NCBI RefSeq assembly: GCF_046244365.1
Contig: NZ_CP176395.1
Location: 2,728,001 to 2,792,000 of the forward strand
Origin: Paenibacillus_V sp046244365
GTDB taxonomy: Bacteria; Bacillota; Bacilli; Paenibacillales; NBRC-103111
Direction of reading: 5' to 3'
DNA length: 64,000 nucleotides
This document shows, in pieces, positions 25,589-34,251 of the stretch. Numbering within the stretch: the stretch's first letter is position 1; each line of letters starts with the position of its first letter. Position numbers and translations under genes: made by a program. The notes beneath the pieces were generated by a model. It did no database searches and was not told the DNA's origin. It worked only from the letters and a program-made list of their open reading frames with translations.

Positions 25589-27868
25589 TTGATCGCTGCT
25601 GTATCGGTTCACATGCAGAAAAAGTGGAACGACCGCTCCTTATACCGAAAGCTGATCGTAACGATGATGGTGATCGCCATATTTCCCCACTTCCTGATGA
25701 GCAGTATCGCTTACTTCAACGTTTCCGCCACGTTGCAGGAAGAATCAGGAAACAACAACATGAAATATTTGAAGCAAACGATCAACGCGGCGGAAATCGT
25801 CGTCCGGCAAATATTGGACAGCTCGCAGCAGCTCGTTCTGAGCCGATCCTTTCGCGACTTTGAAAGCTTTCCGAACAGGTATTACTACGAAACGATGTCG
25901 GGTGCCTTCGAGCAGCATGACTTGCCTGTACATTATTCTTATTTGTTAAACAAGCAAAGCGTTGTCGATAACATGCGTATTTTTAAACTATCCAACGCAT
26001 TCGTCGACTCCGTTTATTTCTACGAGAGAGAGAATAATCTTGTATTGGCCGTCAACAACGACAATTCCAGCACGACGGTACCTTTTGACGAATTTTATGA
26101 CAAGGACTGGTATGACCCGTTAAACAGTTCTATTTTATCCCCGATCTTTATGGATACACGCAGCGCCAGCCGATATAGCGGCGATAAGTTCAACGCGCTT
26201 ACGATCGTTTTCAAAACGAATGCGAAGGACAATGCGATCCTGATCAACCTGGACGCGGAAAAAATTTATCATCACATTATCAATAAGATTAACCCTCAGG
26301 ACGATCTGTATGTTACGAACGGCGATGGCAGGATTCTTTTGAACAAAAACGCCGCTCATCTGCACCGGAATATCCGCAGCTTATTTGCGGAAGCGGATAA
26401 GACAGAAAGTTCCGGCAGTTCTTTCCAAAGCAAATTCGATGGCAAAAAGGTACTTGTCTCTAATTACACTTCAGAGATTCTTCATTGGACGTTTTTCAAT
26501 GTCGTCAATTTGGACGAGTTGTTGAACAGCCTCACATATTTGAAACGGACGATCCTGTTTTCGGCCGCTCTTCTACTTCTTTTAACCGTTCTTCTGTCTG
26601 TTCTTTCCTCGAAAAGGCTTTACCGTCCGATCGCTATAACGATAAACGAGAGAGATTATTTCAAGGAAAAACTGGAGGAAAGCCTGCCGTATTACCGAGA
26701 GCGGTTCAAGCTTTCGCTGCTTAAAGGGCAAGCCGGCACCACTGTGGAAATAGCAGAAAAAATGGCATATTTGCAATTGAACATCTCTGCGCCCCCATTG
26801 ATGGTCTTTGTGGTGTCGTTCGACCCCGACCGTCCGGGCGGCGGGCCGGAAAACGCGGTCGCGTCCGACATGAACAACATTCGGATTATCGATGCAATTG
26901 ACAATAGTGCTGCGTTCAAGTCCTGTTCTTTCACAACCGTGGATGCCGCCTCAGACAGCGTGGCTATTATCCTGACAGCAGAGGATATGGATTTAGCCGG
27001 TGTATTTCGCTTGGCCCAAACGCTGCTCGAAGAGTTGGAACGGACGTTAAACAACCGCTTGTCCATCGGCATCGGACGGCAATGCGTTACGATTGCCGAA
27101 CTTCCTAAAAGCTATGAAGAAGCGGAAGAAGCGCTGAAATACCGGATGCTGCTTGGCGGCAGCCAAGTCATTTATATTGATGATGTCGTGATTGACGGCC
27201 AAATCCACTTCAAGTATCCGAATCGGAAGGCGGAGCTATTATGCGGGTACGTAAAAACCGGCAATTCCGCGGAAACAAACCGCATATTCGATGAAATCGC
27301 TTCCGAAATCGCTTTAGGCAAAAACAAGCTGCACTACAACGAGATTTTACCGATATTCGTCCGATTGTTGACCGATATCGTCGGCACTCTGAGCGCGCTT
27401 GGCGCCGATCCGCAGCAAGTGTTCAAGAACGGCGGCAATCCGTACCGGACTTTAGTCGAGCAGAAGTCGCTTGAACAGATCGAGACGTGGTTCCGCCATT
27501 TCATCGCGCAGGCTGCAGATTACGTCGGCGAAGAAATGAAGGTGAAAGGCAATCATCATATCACAAAGGTACAGCACATATTGGAGCGGGATTATGCGAA
27601 TGACATATCGCTGCAATCGGTATCGGAGCAGTTGAATTTGAACCCCGCTTACGTTAGCCGGCTTTTCAAGCAAATTTCAGGCAAATCATTCGTCGAACAT
27701 GTAACCGCCTTGCGGATGGAAAAAAGCAAAGAAATGCTTGTGCAAAGCGAGATGAAAGTCAATGAGATCGGCCGACAGGTCGGGTATCAGAACGCTTACT
27801 ACTTCATCAAGGTTTTTAAGGAATATACCGGCGTCACGCCGGGTGAATACCGCAAATTATTCGGCTGA
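25589..27868 (+). CDS. Membrane-bound AraC family transcriptional regulator with extracellular sensor
   Basis: 759 aa from TTG 25589, with GGAGGT 6 bases upstream. A first membrane helix (~residues 20-40) and a second (~325-345) enclose a ~280-residue extracellular sensor of Cache type (VDSVYFYERENNLVLAVNN; TNGDGRILLNKN). The cytoplasmic part ends in an AraC DNA-binding domain (last ~100 residues; VSEQLNLNPAYVSRLFKQIS and GYQNAYYFIKVFKEYTGVTP). This is the YesS-type architecture usual next to Lpl-type sugar importers. It probably senses an extracellular saccharide and activates the genes at 28012-35349. Confidence 0.88.
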   Translation: MIAAVSVHMQKKWNDRSLYRKLIVTMMVIAIFPHFLMSSIAYFNVSATLQEESGNNNMKYLKQTINAAEIVVRQILDSSQQLVLSRSFRDFESFPNRYYYETMSGAFEQHDLPVHYSYLLNKQSVVDNMRIFKLSNAFVDSVYFYERENNLVLAVNNDNSSTTVPFDEFYDKDWYDPLNSSILSPIFMDTRSASRYSGDKFNALTIVFKTNAKDNAILINLDAEKIYHHIINKINPQDDLYVTNGDGRILLNKNAAHLHRNIRSLFAEADKTESSGSSFQSKFDGKKVLVSNYTSEILHWTFFNVVNLDELLNSLTYLKRTILFSAALLLLLTVLLSVLSSKRLYRPIAITINERDYFKEKLEESLPYYRERFKLSLLKGQAGTTVEIAEKMAYLQLNISAPPLMVFVVSFDPDRPGGGPENAVASDMNNIRIIDAIDNSAAFKSCSFTTVDAASDSVAIILTAEDMDLAGVFRLAQTLLEELERTLNNRLSIGIGRQCVTIAELPKSYEEAEEALKYRMLLGGSQVIYIDDVVIDGQIHFKYPNRKAELLCGYVKTGNSAETNRIFDEIASEIALGKNKLHYNEILPIFVRLLTDIVGTLSALGADPQQVFKNGGNPYRTLVEQKSLEQIETWFRHFIAQAADYVGEEMKVKGNHHITKVQHILERDYANDISLQSVSEQLNLNPAYVSRLFKQISGKSFVEHVTALRMEKSKEMLVQSEMKVNEIGRQVGYQNAYYFIKVFKEYTGVTPGEYRKLFG

Positions 27869-27881
27869 CGCAAAAAAACAT

Positions 27882-27960
27882 TACGTTTGTATAAAATTTA
27901 TTATTTCGGACGCCGCTTATCGCATGCTATTTTGTGGTTGGGCGGCACCGTGCTAACGGC
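27882..27960 (+). promoter_or_regulatory. Leader/operator element, copy 1
   Basis: A 79-base stretch beginning TACGTTTGTA and ending GGCGGCACCGTGC-ta-ACGGC. Both blocks recur at almost the same distance in 30308-30385, upstream of the binding-protein gene. It is a candidate target for the AraC regulator encoded just before it. Confidence 0.55.
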
Positions 27961-28011
27961 TCCCGCTCCTGATAGATAAGTTGATTCGAAAAATTGAACG
28001 GAGGGGAAAAC

Positions 28012-29181
28012 ATGAATGACTCGGAAAAGGTCGGTTTGATCAGCAGAAGGAAGCTGCTTGCTTCCATCGGCGCGGCAGGCGTCGCTCTGGCATCCCATGG
28101 TTTATTGAACGGACGGGCAACGGAGGCGGTTTCGGGCAACGATACCTCGGTCACAGACGCCGTGTATAAGGAAAAGAAAGAAAAGAAGAAAGAGTATAGC
28201 GCTGCCGAATGGATTGCGATCGCGGTAGCCGACAACTTTTGCTGGAACGGAAATATGGATATATGGCAGCGAGGAGCCGTTTTCACCTCGTTCCCGAGCA
28301 GGAAACATACGGCAGACGGATGGAGCTTTGCGCGAACCGGGTTTGCCGGCGGCGCGACGATCAGCCAGCAGGTAGGCGAGTACGGCAACAATTTTGCGCT
28401 TCGGGTCCGCCGGAATGATGGAGATGCGTCCTCCGCGCAAATGACGCTTGTTTATAACCTGTCGGCATCCGATACAAGACCGGTTATCGGCGATAAGGTT
28501 ACGGCGTCTTTCGTCCTGCGTACGGGCAGCGGCTTTTCTTCCGCTAACCTGACGGCGCAAATCAAAGGCAGTACGAACGTGACGGAGCAGTCCGTCACAG
28601 CCGCGAACGGCTTTTACTCCTCGGGCGACAGTACGCTGGCAGGCATCCTGGTTACTGCGTCCGCGACCAGAGCGCGATATGAACTATCGGCTGACGTACC
28701 GGTCAACGTGAAGCAAATTGCGCTTCGCTTGACCTATGCGCCGACGGGTACCGCGGCGGAGGATTGGTTTGAAATCGAGCAGGTCAAGATTGAACGCGGC
28801 CCCGCAGCGACGCTATTCGTACCCGATCCGATCTCCGAGTGTTTGCGAAAGGCGCAGCGGGAGTTTGCGAAAAGCTACAATTACGACGTAGGCGTTGCCT
28901 TCGCAACGTCGGAAGGCGCGCTTCGGGAGCGCGCAAGAGGCACAGAGGCTCAGGGAGCGATTAATATGAACGTGCGCTTTGCCGTGCCGATGCGCGCCAA
29001 CCCTACGGTTACCGTCTATAGCCCGGATTCCGGAGCCAGCGGGAACCTGTTTAACGGAAGCGGAGATATTGGCGCTCTCGTATTGAACATCAATACGACC
29101 GGCTGTGTCATTACGAACAACCAGGCGACAACTGTCGGCAGCCTGTATTCCTGCCATTTTACCGCGGAGGCGCCGTTATGA
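28012..29181 (+). CDS. Tat-exported protein resembling phage tail appendage
   Basis: 389 aa from ATG 28012 behind GGAGGGG. The N-terminus has a twin-arginine signal (ISRRKLLASIGAAGVALAS). A Lys/Glu-rich linker follows. The body then opens NGNMDIWQRGAVF and HTADGWSFARTG and later has IERGPAATLFVPDPISECLR. That pair of motifs is the pattern of phage tail-fibre or receptor-binding proteins (NGDF..WQRG..YTADRW; E.G..ATPFE). I infer an exported carbohydrate- or surface-binding protein of phage-like origin. It overlaps the following sialidase-fold gene by 4 bases, so the two are co-translated. Confidence 0.6.
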   Translation: MNDSEKVGLISRRKLLASIGAAGVALASHGLLNGRATEAVSGNDTSVTDAVYKEKKEKKKEYSAAEWIAIAVADNFCWNGNMDIWQRGAVFTSFPSRKHTADGWSFARTGFAGGATISQQVGEYGNNFALRVRRNDGDASSAQMTLVYNLSASDTRPVIGDKVTASFVLRTGSGFSSANLTAQIKGSTNVTEQSVTAANGFYSSGDSTLAGILVTASATRARYELSADVPVNVKQIALRLTYAPTGTAAEDWFEIEQVKIERGPAATLFVPDPISECLRKAQREFAKSYNYDVGVAFATSEGALRERARGTEAQGAINMNVRFAVPMRANPTVTVYSPDSGASGNLFNGSGDIGALVLNINTTGCVITNNQATTVGSLYSCHFTAEAPL

Positions 29182-30263
29182 TATCAGCGTATTCGGGATC
29201 GGAATATTCGATTGTCGCGATCAAGGACGGAGTGACGCTTACCGTTCCCCGCACATTGCTGAATGCCGACTACAGAGAGATTCTCGGGCTTCAAACGGTA
29301 CTTATCGACAGACGGGAAAACGTCTATAACGCCTTTCCCGATCTTAGGAAAATAGGAGGCTCCTTGGTCGGTATTTATTCTACCGGGGCCGGACACGCAA
29401 ACAGCGACGGCCAAATGATGGCAAGGAGCGATGACGGCGGGCATACTTGGCAAACCAAACGTTTTTTCGACAATGCTACGCTTGCCTATGATCCTTCCCT
29501 TTTGGACGGCTTGCTGGCAGTCGGGGATATAATCGTTTTCAAAAATTTCTCGGTCAAGAAAAATGTAAGCGGATACAGTTGTGCTTCTCACGGTACGGTT
29601 TCGAACGGAAGCGTCAAGTATGCGCTTTGGGGACAACCGATCCGGCATGGCGGGATATTGCTCAGAACCGGATACGGCGTAAACGGGACCGATACGGAGA
29701 CGGCGCTCTTGCAAAGCGTTGACGGCGGACTGACGTGGTCGTTCAGATCTTTAATCGCTCGCGTTGCCGGCAGAAAGTTTTCAGAGGCCGCACTTATCGA
29801 ATGTGCCGACGGATCGGTTCTTTCGGTTATTCGCGAAGACGGCTTCAACAAATCCCGCTTCATGGTTTGGACACGATCCGTGGACGGAGGTACGATCTGG
29901 TCGTCCCCAGTACAATTTGATTTCAGGCACATCAACGGCACCCAGCCTTTCCTGATTCGTTTATCGAACAACAGCCTTTTGCTTATGGCCGGCGATCGTG
30001 TAGGCGCCAGCGGGTTAAACTCGATCGGTATTGATCATACGGGCCAGCAAATAACGGGAATATCGTGTTGGAAAAGTACGGACAACGGGAACACATGGAC
30101 GTACAGAACGATGATCGATGCCATGTGGTCGACGGATGGCGGGCAGCCGGTTGCGGTGCAAACGGAAGACGGGAAGATTGCCTGCTTGTTTTATCATGCC
30201 TTTAACGGATTGGAGGAGCCTGCTGTCGAATGCTCGATTTTTGATCCGGACGGCATCGTATAA
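29178..30263 (+). CDS. Sialidase-fold (BNR/Asp-box) beta-propeller protein
   Basis: 361 aa. At least four Asp-box motifs are visible: SDDGGHTW, SVDGGLTW, SVDGGTIW and STDNGNTW. These are the blade markers of the six-bladed sialidase fold. No signal peptide is evident, although it is coupled by an ATGA overlap to a Tat-exported protein. Arginine-triad residues cannot be placed with confidence. It could be an exo-glycosidase or a non-catalytic glycan-binding propeller. It is the last gene of a two-gene unit under leader copy 1. Confidence 0.75.
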   Translation: MISAYSGSEYSIVAIKDGVTLTVPRTLLNADYREILGLQTVLIDRRENVYNAFPDLRKIGGSLVGIYSTGAGHANSDGQMMARSDDGGHTWQTKRFFDNATLAYDPSLLDGLLAVGDIIVFKNFSVKKNVSGYSCASHGTVSNGSVKYALWGQPIRHGGILLRTGYGVNGTDTETALLQSVDGGLTWSFRSLIARVAGRKFSEAALIECADGSVLSVIREDGFNKSRFMVWTRSVDGGTIWSSPVQFDFRHINGTQPFLIRLSNNSLLLMAGDRVGASGLNSIGIDHTGQQITGISCWKSTDNGNTWTYRTMIDAMWSTDGGQPVAVQTEDGKIACLFYHAFNGLEEPAVECSIFDPDGIV

Positions 30264-30307
30264 AGGCGTAGTTGGCCTAATACTTTTTTGACAACTATAA
30301 AAAATAA

Positions 30308-30385
30308 TACGTTTGTAGAAATATTGATATATTCCGGAAAGGCGGCTCGTGATAGTTTGGTACCAGGCGGCACCGTGCGCACGGC
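30308..30385 (+). promoter_or_regulatory. Leader/operator element, copy 2
   Basis: TACGTTTGTA at 30308-30317 and GGCGGCACCGTGC-gc-ACGGC at 30366-30385 repeat the copy 1 blocks with nearly the same spacing (58 versus 59 bases). The right block contains the palindrome CCGTGCGCACGG. TTGACA occurs at 30288 but has no well-spaced -10 element. Confidence 0.55.
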
Positions 30386-30436
30386 AACCGAAATGATTCA
30401 AACATGACAACCAAAGAAACGAAAAGAGGGGTAGGC

Positions 30437-31975
30437 ATGAAGAAAAAGCTGCTTCGTTCCTGTTTTGTGTCTGCGATGGTCTCGTCGTTGTTGTTGACGG
30501 GCTGCGCTTCGCAAAAATCGGGTTCCGGCGATGAAAGCAATAAGGAAAACGTCAAAAAAGAAGTGCCGAAGGTCCACTTTTTCTCCAACAACGGAACGTT
30601 ACTTAACGAGAAGCCGGAAGGCAGCGATCCGCAAAAGCTTCAGCAAATGACGGACCTCATTCGTGAACGTGCCGGTATCGAGCCTGTAGCTATCGTTCCG
30701 CCCAAAGGGGCGGCTGGCGAGAAGCTGAATATTTTGCTGTCTTCGAACGAGAAAATCGATATGTTTAACGGGGCGTGGGATAGCTATGCATCGAAAGGCG
30801 TGCTTCGGTCGCTTAACGATCTGCTTGACAAACACGGCTCGAATATCAAAAAGGTGTTTTCGGAGGAAGAATGGAAAAGCGTAACGGATAAGGAGGGGAA
30901 TATATGGGGAATTCCCAGTTCAAGAGCTTTTGTAGGTTATCCGGTATATGTTCGGGCCGATTGGCTCAAAAAATTAAACCTGCAAATGCCGAAAACGCTG
31001 GACGAATTGGAAGCGGTTTTGAAAGCGTTTAAAGATCTCGATCCGGACGGCAACGGCAAAGCGGATTCGATTCCGCTAATGACCGATCTCACGGGTCTCC
31101 GTTACGGCATGCTTGGCGGCTTCATCGAGGGGGAGAACGGGTACAGCAGCTGGCTTGACCCGGCCGACAAAAAAATAAAACCGGTTGAATTGCATCCCGG
31201 TTACAAAGATTTTTTAACAAAAATGGCGGACTGGTACCAAAAAGGATATATCGATAAAGAAGCGTTAACGAAAGACGATTCGCTCGCGCTGCTGAAAACG
31301 AACCGGGTAGGCGCATCGGTCAAATACTTCACCCGTGTGGCGTTAAATCAACCGAAGCTCAAACCGTCTTTTCCGGAAATGGACTTCCAGCTTGCCAAAG
31401 GAATAACGGGGCCGAAAGGGAAATTGCAAACGTCTTCAAGCTTGAATTCCGCCGCCATCCTCATAACGAAAAAAGCGGAGCATCCTGAGGCGGCCGTCAA
31501 GTTTATCGACTGGGTCTATCAAGATGTCGGCAATTGGCTGACCGCGGTCAGAGGCGTCGAAGGCGAAGACTGGAATTGGACAGACAAATCGAAGCGGATT
31601 TTCGAGCTTTCGCAAGAGCGGAAATACGCTGGCGAATTCGCAACGGTTCAAGTTGCGGATATCAAAAACTCGCCGACCAGTCCATCACCTGAAACCGCCA
31701 TGATGTACGATTATTTTAACGCGGAGATGTATCAATTCGGCAATGCGAAAAGACCGCTGGATTACAACATCATCTACGATACGAACAGCCTGAAAGAAAA
31801 TGTGCCGAATTTGGGCGACATCGACCGATTGATCAAAGAAGAAACCGTGAAATTCATCATGGGAGCGAGACCGATGTCCGATTACGGCAAATTTATCGAA
31901 CAGTTGTATAAAGTCGGCATGGATAAACTGATAGACGAGAAGACGGCGCAATATAACAGCCGCCAGAAAAAATGA
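30437..31975 (+). CDS. Extracellular solute-binding lipoprotein (LplA-like, sugar ABC importer)
   Basis: 512 aa from ATG 30437 behind GAGGGG. Lipobox LLTGC (Cys23). It is a large family 1 binding protein with DLDPDGNGKADSIPL, an EF-hand-like loop common in LplA/YtcQ-type proteins. Capture of an oligosaccharide outside the membrane is the expected role. A terminator and a 268-base structured element separate it from its permease genes, which would lower permease expression relative to the binding protein. Leader copy 2 lies upstream. Confidence 0.88.
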   Translation: MKKKLLRSCFVSAMVSSLLLTGCASQKSGSGDESNKENVKKEVPKVHFFSNNGTLLNEKPEGSDPQKLQQMTDLIRERAGIEPVAIVPPKGAAGEKLNILLSSNEKIDMFNGAWDSYASKGVLRSLNDLLDKHGSNIKKVFSEEEWKSVTDKEGNIWGIPSSRAFVGYPVYVRADWLKKLNLQMPKTLDELEAVLKAFKDLDPDGNGKADSIPLMTDLTGLRYGMLGGFIEGENGYSSWLDPADKKIKPVELHPGYKDFLTKMADWYQKGYIDKEALTKDDSLALLKTNRVGASVKYFTRVALNQPKLKPSFPEMDFQLAKGITGPKGKLQTSSSLNSAAILITKKAEHPEAAVKFIDWVYQDVGNWLTAVRGVEGEDWNWTDKSKRIFELSQERKYAGEFATVQVADIKNSPTSPSPETAMMYDYFNAEMYQFGNAKRPLDYNIIYDTNSLKENVPNLGDIDRLIKEETVKFIMGARPMSDYGKFIEQLYKVGMDKLIDEKTAQYNSRQKK

Positions 31976-31983
31976 TCCGAACG

Positions 31984-32024
31984 CCGGGTGGGAGTGAAGG
32001 CGCTCTCATCCGGCTTTCTCTTTT
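31984..32024 (+). terminator. Terminator/attenuator between binding protein and permease genes
   Basis: CCGGGTGGGAG pairs with CTCTCATCCGG, followed by CTTTCTCTTTT. Placed inside an ABC operon, it probably allows partial readthrough. Confidence 0.7.
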
Positions 32025-32033
32025 ATAGAGGTA

Positions 32034-32301
32034 GTTTAAAAAGCCCCCTTTTGATAACGAAGCAGAACAGTGGGTTATTCGACATCGAATCTTGAATTCA
32101 TCCGGTACAGCATATGCTTCCGAAGCAGCTTTCCTCTGGAAAGCTTTTAGGTACTCACGTAGGTTTTGCCTACGCTCCGTGTCCTCGTTCGGGGCTCCCC
32201 GCAAAGTAATCGGAATACGCTACGAAGATTAGCTTCACTTTGTGGGGAACTTACTCGGATTCATCCAACCTTCTCGGTTCTGAAAAGTGGCCTTTTTAAA
32301 C
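32034..32301. mobile_element. 268-bp element with terminal inverted repeats (MITE-like)
   Basis: GTTTAAAAAG begins the left end (32034-32054) and the complement of 32281-32301 begins identically; 18 of 21 end bases match. The interior is rich in hairpins: AGCTTTCC-tct-GGAAAGCT at 32127-32145, CGTAGG-ttttg-CCTACG at 32158-32174 and TGCTTC/GAAGCA at 32115-32127. It also holds one copy of the 56-bp repeat unit (32195-32250). No reading frame of note is present, so it is non-coding and non-autonomous. Target-site duplications were not clear. Confidence 0.55.
32195..32250 (+). repeat. 56-bp dispersed repeat, copy A
   Basis: CTCCCCGCAAAGTAATCGGA opens the unit and CTTCACTTTGTGGGGAAC closes it. The ends are complementary (CCCC-CAAAGT against ACTTTGTGGGG). 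Related units occur at 49678-49733 and 49750-49805. Confidence 0.65.
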
Positions 32302-32346
32302 ACGCACTTAAAGTATTAAAAAGCATTTTCTCAAGAGGTGAACGGT

Positions 32347-33306
32347 ATGCAGATGAATTACGCTTTGACCGCCGCAAAAGGGCTGAAACGCAAACGTTCG
32401 ATATGGACGCGAATGAGGCTTCATAAGTTTTATTATTGGCTTATTCTCCCAGGGCTGCTCTATTTCCTCCTATTCGATTATATTCCGATGTTCGGGATCA
32501 TCATCGCGTTTAAGGAAATCTCGCCGTTTGAAGGCGTTGCCGGAATATTGTCGGGGGAATGGGTAGGGTTCAAGCACTTTATTCGTTTCTTCAACTCCTA
32601 TTACTTTTGGAATGTGCTCGGGAACACCGTCATGATCAGCTTTTATAAGCTACTGTTCGGATTTCCGGCTCCGATAATTCTGGCTTTGATGATTAACGAG
32701 GTAAAAAACAAGTGGTTTAAAAAAACGGTTCAAACGATTTCCTATTTGCCCCATTTTATTTCCATGATCGTATTGACCGGGTTAATCATGCATCTGCTTT
32801 CAACGAATGGCGGTCTCATGAACGAAATCGTAAAGCGGTTCGGAGGGGAACCTGTCCATTTTCTCGGCAGTACCGATTATTTTCGCAGCATTTTGGTCAT
32901 CTCGGGCATTTGGCATGGAATAGGCTGGGGAAGCATTCTTTATTTGGCCGCCATAGCGGGTATCGATCCGCAGCAATATGAAGCGGCGATTATCGACGGC
33001 GCGAGCAAGTGGAGGCAAATATGGCATATTACGCTGCCAGGCATCGTTCCGGTCATCGTCATTCTGCTCATTTTCAATATCGGAGGGCTGCTGAACGCCG
33101 GATTCGAGAAAATATTGCTGCTCTACTCTCCTTCCGTGTACGAGGTTGCCGACATTATCGATACTTACGTGTACCGCGAAGGACTTATCGCCATGCAGTA
33201 TTCGTATGCCGCTGCAGTCGGCATTTTCAAAAACGTAATCGCTATGGTCTTGATTGTCGGCGCCAATCTAATCGCCCGTAAACTCAATCAGACAGGCATC
33301 TGGTAG
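32347..33306 (+). CDS. Sugar ABC transporter permease (LplB type)
   Basis: 319 aa from ATG 32347 behind AGAGGTGA; GTG 32338 lies inside that site. Six membrane helices. The opening (YYWLILPGLLYFLLFDYIPM) is characteristic of LplB/YteP permeases. The ATPase-contacting EAA loop reads YEAAIIDGASKWRQIWHITL. It pairs with the permease 12 bases downstream and the binding protein upstream. No ATPase gene is present; such importers normally share an MsmX-type ATPase encoded elsewhere. Confidence 0.9.
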   Translation: MQMNYALTAAKGLKRKRSIWTRMRLHKFYYWLILPGLLYFLLFDYIPMFGIIIAFKEISPFEGVAGILSGEWVGFKHFIRFFNSYYFWNVLGNTVMISFYKLLFGFPAPIILALMINEVKNKWFKKTVQTISYLPHFISMIVLTGLIMHLLSTNGGLMNEIVKRFGGEPVHFLGSTDYFRSILVISGIWHGIGWGSILYLAAIAGIDPQQYEAAIIDGASKWRQIWHITLPGIVPVIVILLIFNIGGLLNAGFEKILLLYSPSVYEVADIIDTYVYREGLIAMQYSYAAAVGIFKNVIAMVLIVGANLIARKLNQTGIW

Positions 33307-33318
33307 GAGGCGGAAAAA

Positions 33319-34209
33319 TTGAATACGATTGCCGTAACGAAATCCGAAAAAATATTTCATGCATGCAATTATATGTTGCTGATCGGCCTTAGTTTGCTGT
33401 TCCTCATTCCTTTTCTGTCGGTCTTGGCGACCTCTTTTGTAAGCGAAGCGGAAGCGGCGAAGAGGGGGGCGTTTATCCTTTTACCGCAGACCTTTGATTT
33501 GACGGCCTACAAAATGATTTTTAATAAATCATCACTGCTGCTGAATGCCTACAAGATTACGATATTTCGCGTTACCGTCGGAACGCTGTTGAATTTGCTG
33601 TTTACGTCTATGCTTGCCTACGGTTTGTCCAAAAGAAGCTTGCCTGGGCGAAATCTGATCGTAACGATCGTCTTCTTGACGATGATTTTCAGCGGCGGTT
33701 TGATTCCGACCTTTCTGCTGATCGACAATCTCGGTTTGCGTAATTCCATCTGGGTGATGGTTATCCCGAGCTTGATCAGCGCGTGGAATATGTTTATCAT
33801 GCGAACGTTCTTCATGAACATCCCGCAGGAGATTGAAGAATCGGCAATCGTCGATGGGGCGAATCCGCCCACGATATTGCTAAAAATCATTTTTCCGCTT
33901 GCGCTCCCTTCCTTTGCGACAATCGGCCTGTTTTACGCCGTCGGGCATTGGAACGCGTGGTTCGACGCGGCCATCTATATGGACGATGTGAGAAAAATGC
34001 CTTTGCAGATGGTGATGCGGAACATCTTGTTAAGCGGCGTCATGACGGATCAGGAAAGCTCGCCCGGTCAGCTTTACGAATCTTTGCCGCCTCCGCAAAC
34101 GATCAAATCTGCGGTCATCATCGTTTGTACGTTACCGATTTTGCTGATTTACCCGTTTATCCAAAAATATTTTGTCAAGGGCGCCATGATCGGTTCGGTC
34201 AAAGGCTAA
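33319..34209 (+). CDS. Carbohydrate ABC transporter permease (LplC/YtcP type)
   Basis: 296 aa from TTG 33319, with GGAGGCGG upstream. Six membrane helices. The EAA loop is IEESAIVDGANPPTILLKII, and the C-terminus ends YFVKGAMIGSVKG, the near-invariant ending of this permease family. It is the second inner-membrane subunit of the importer. It lies 42 bases before the second sialidase-fold gene and probably shares its transcript. Confidence 0.92.
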   Translation: MNTIAVTKSEKIFHACNYMLLIGLSLLFLIPFLSVLATSFVSEAEAAKRGAFILLPQTFDLTAYKMIFNKSSLLLNAYKITIFRVTVGTLLNLLFTSMLAYGLSKRSLPGRNLIVTIVFLTMIFSGGLIPTFLLIDNLGLRNSIWVMVIPSLISAWNMFIMRTFFMNIPQEIEESAIVDGANPPTILLKIIFPLALPSFATIGLFYAVGHWNAWFDAAIYMDDVRKMPLQMVMRNILLSGVMTDQESSPGQLYESLPPPQTIKSAVIIVCTLPILLIYPFIQKYFVKGAMIGSVKG

Positions 34210-34251
34210 AAAAGCCGGATTTCGAATAACTACCCCAGGGAGGAAAAGGAT

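Noticed and set aside
28012..30263. A remnant prophage
   Set aside because: Only the tail-appendage-like protein suggests phage; no capsid, portal, terminase, integrase or attachment site is seen.
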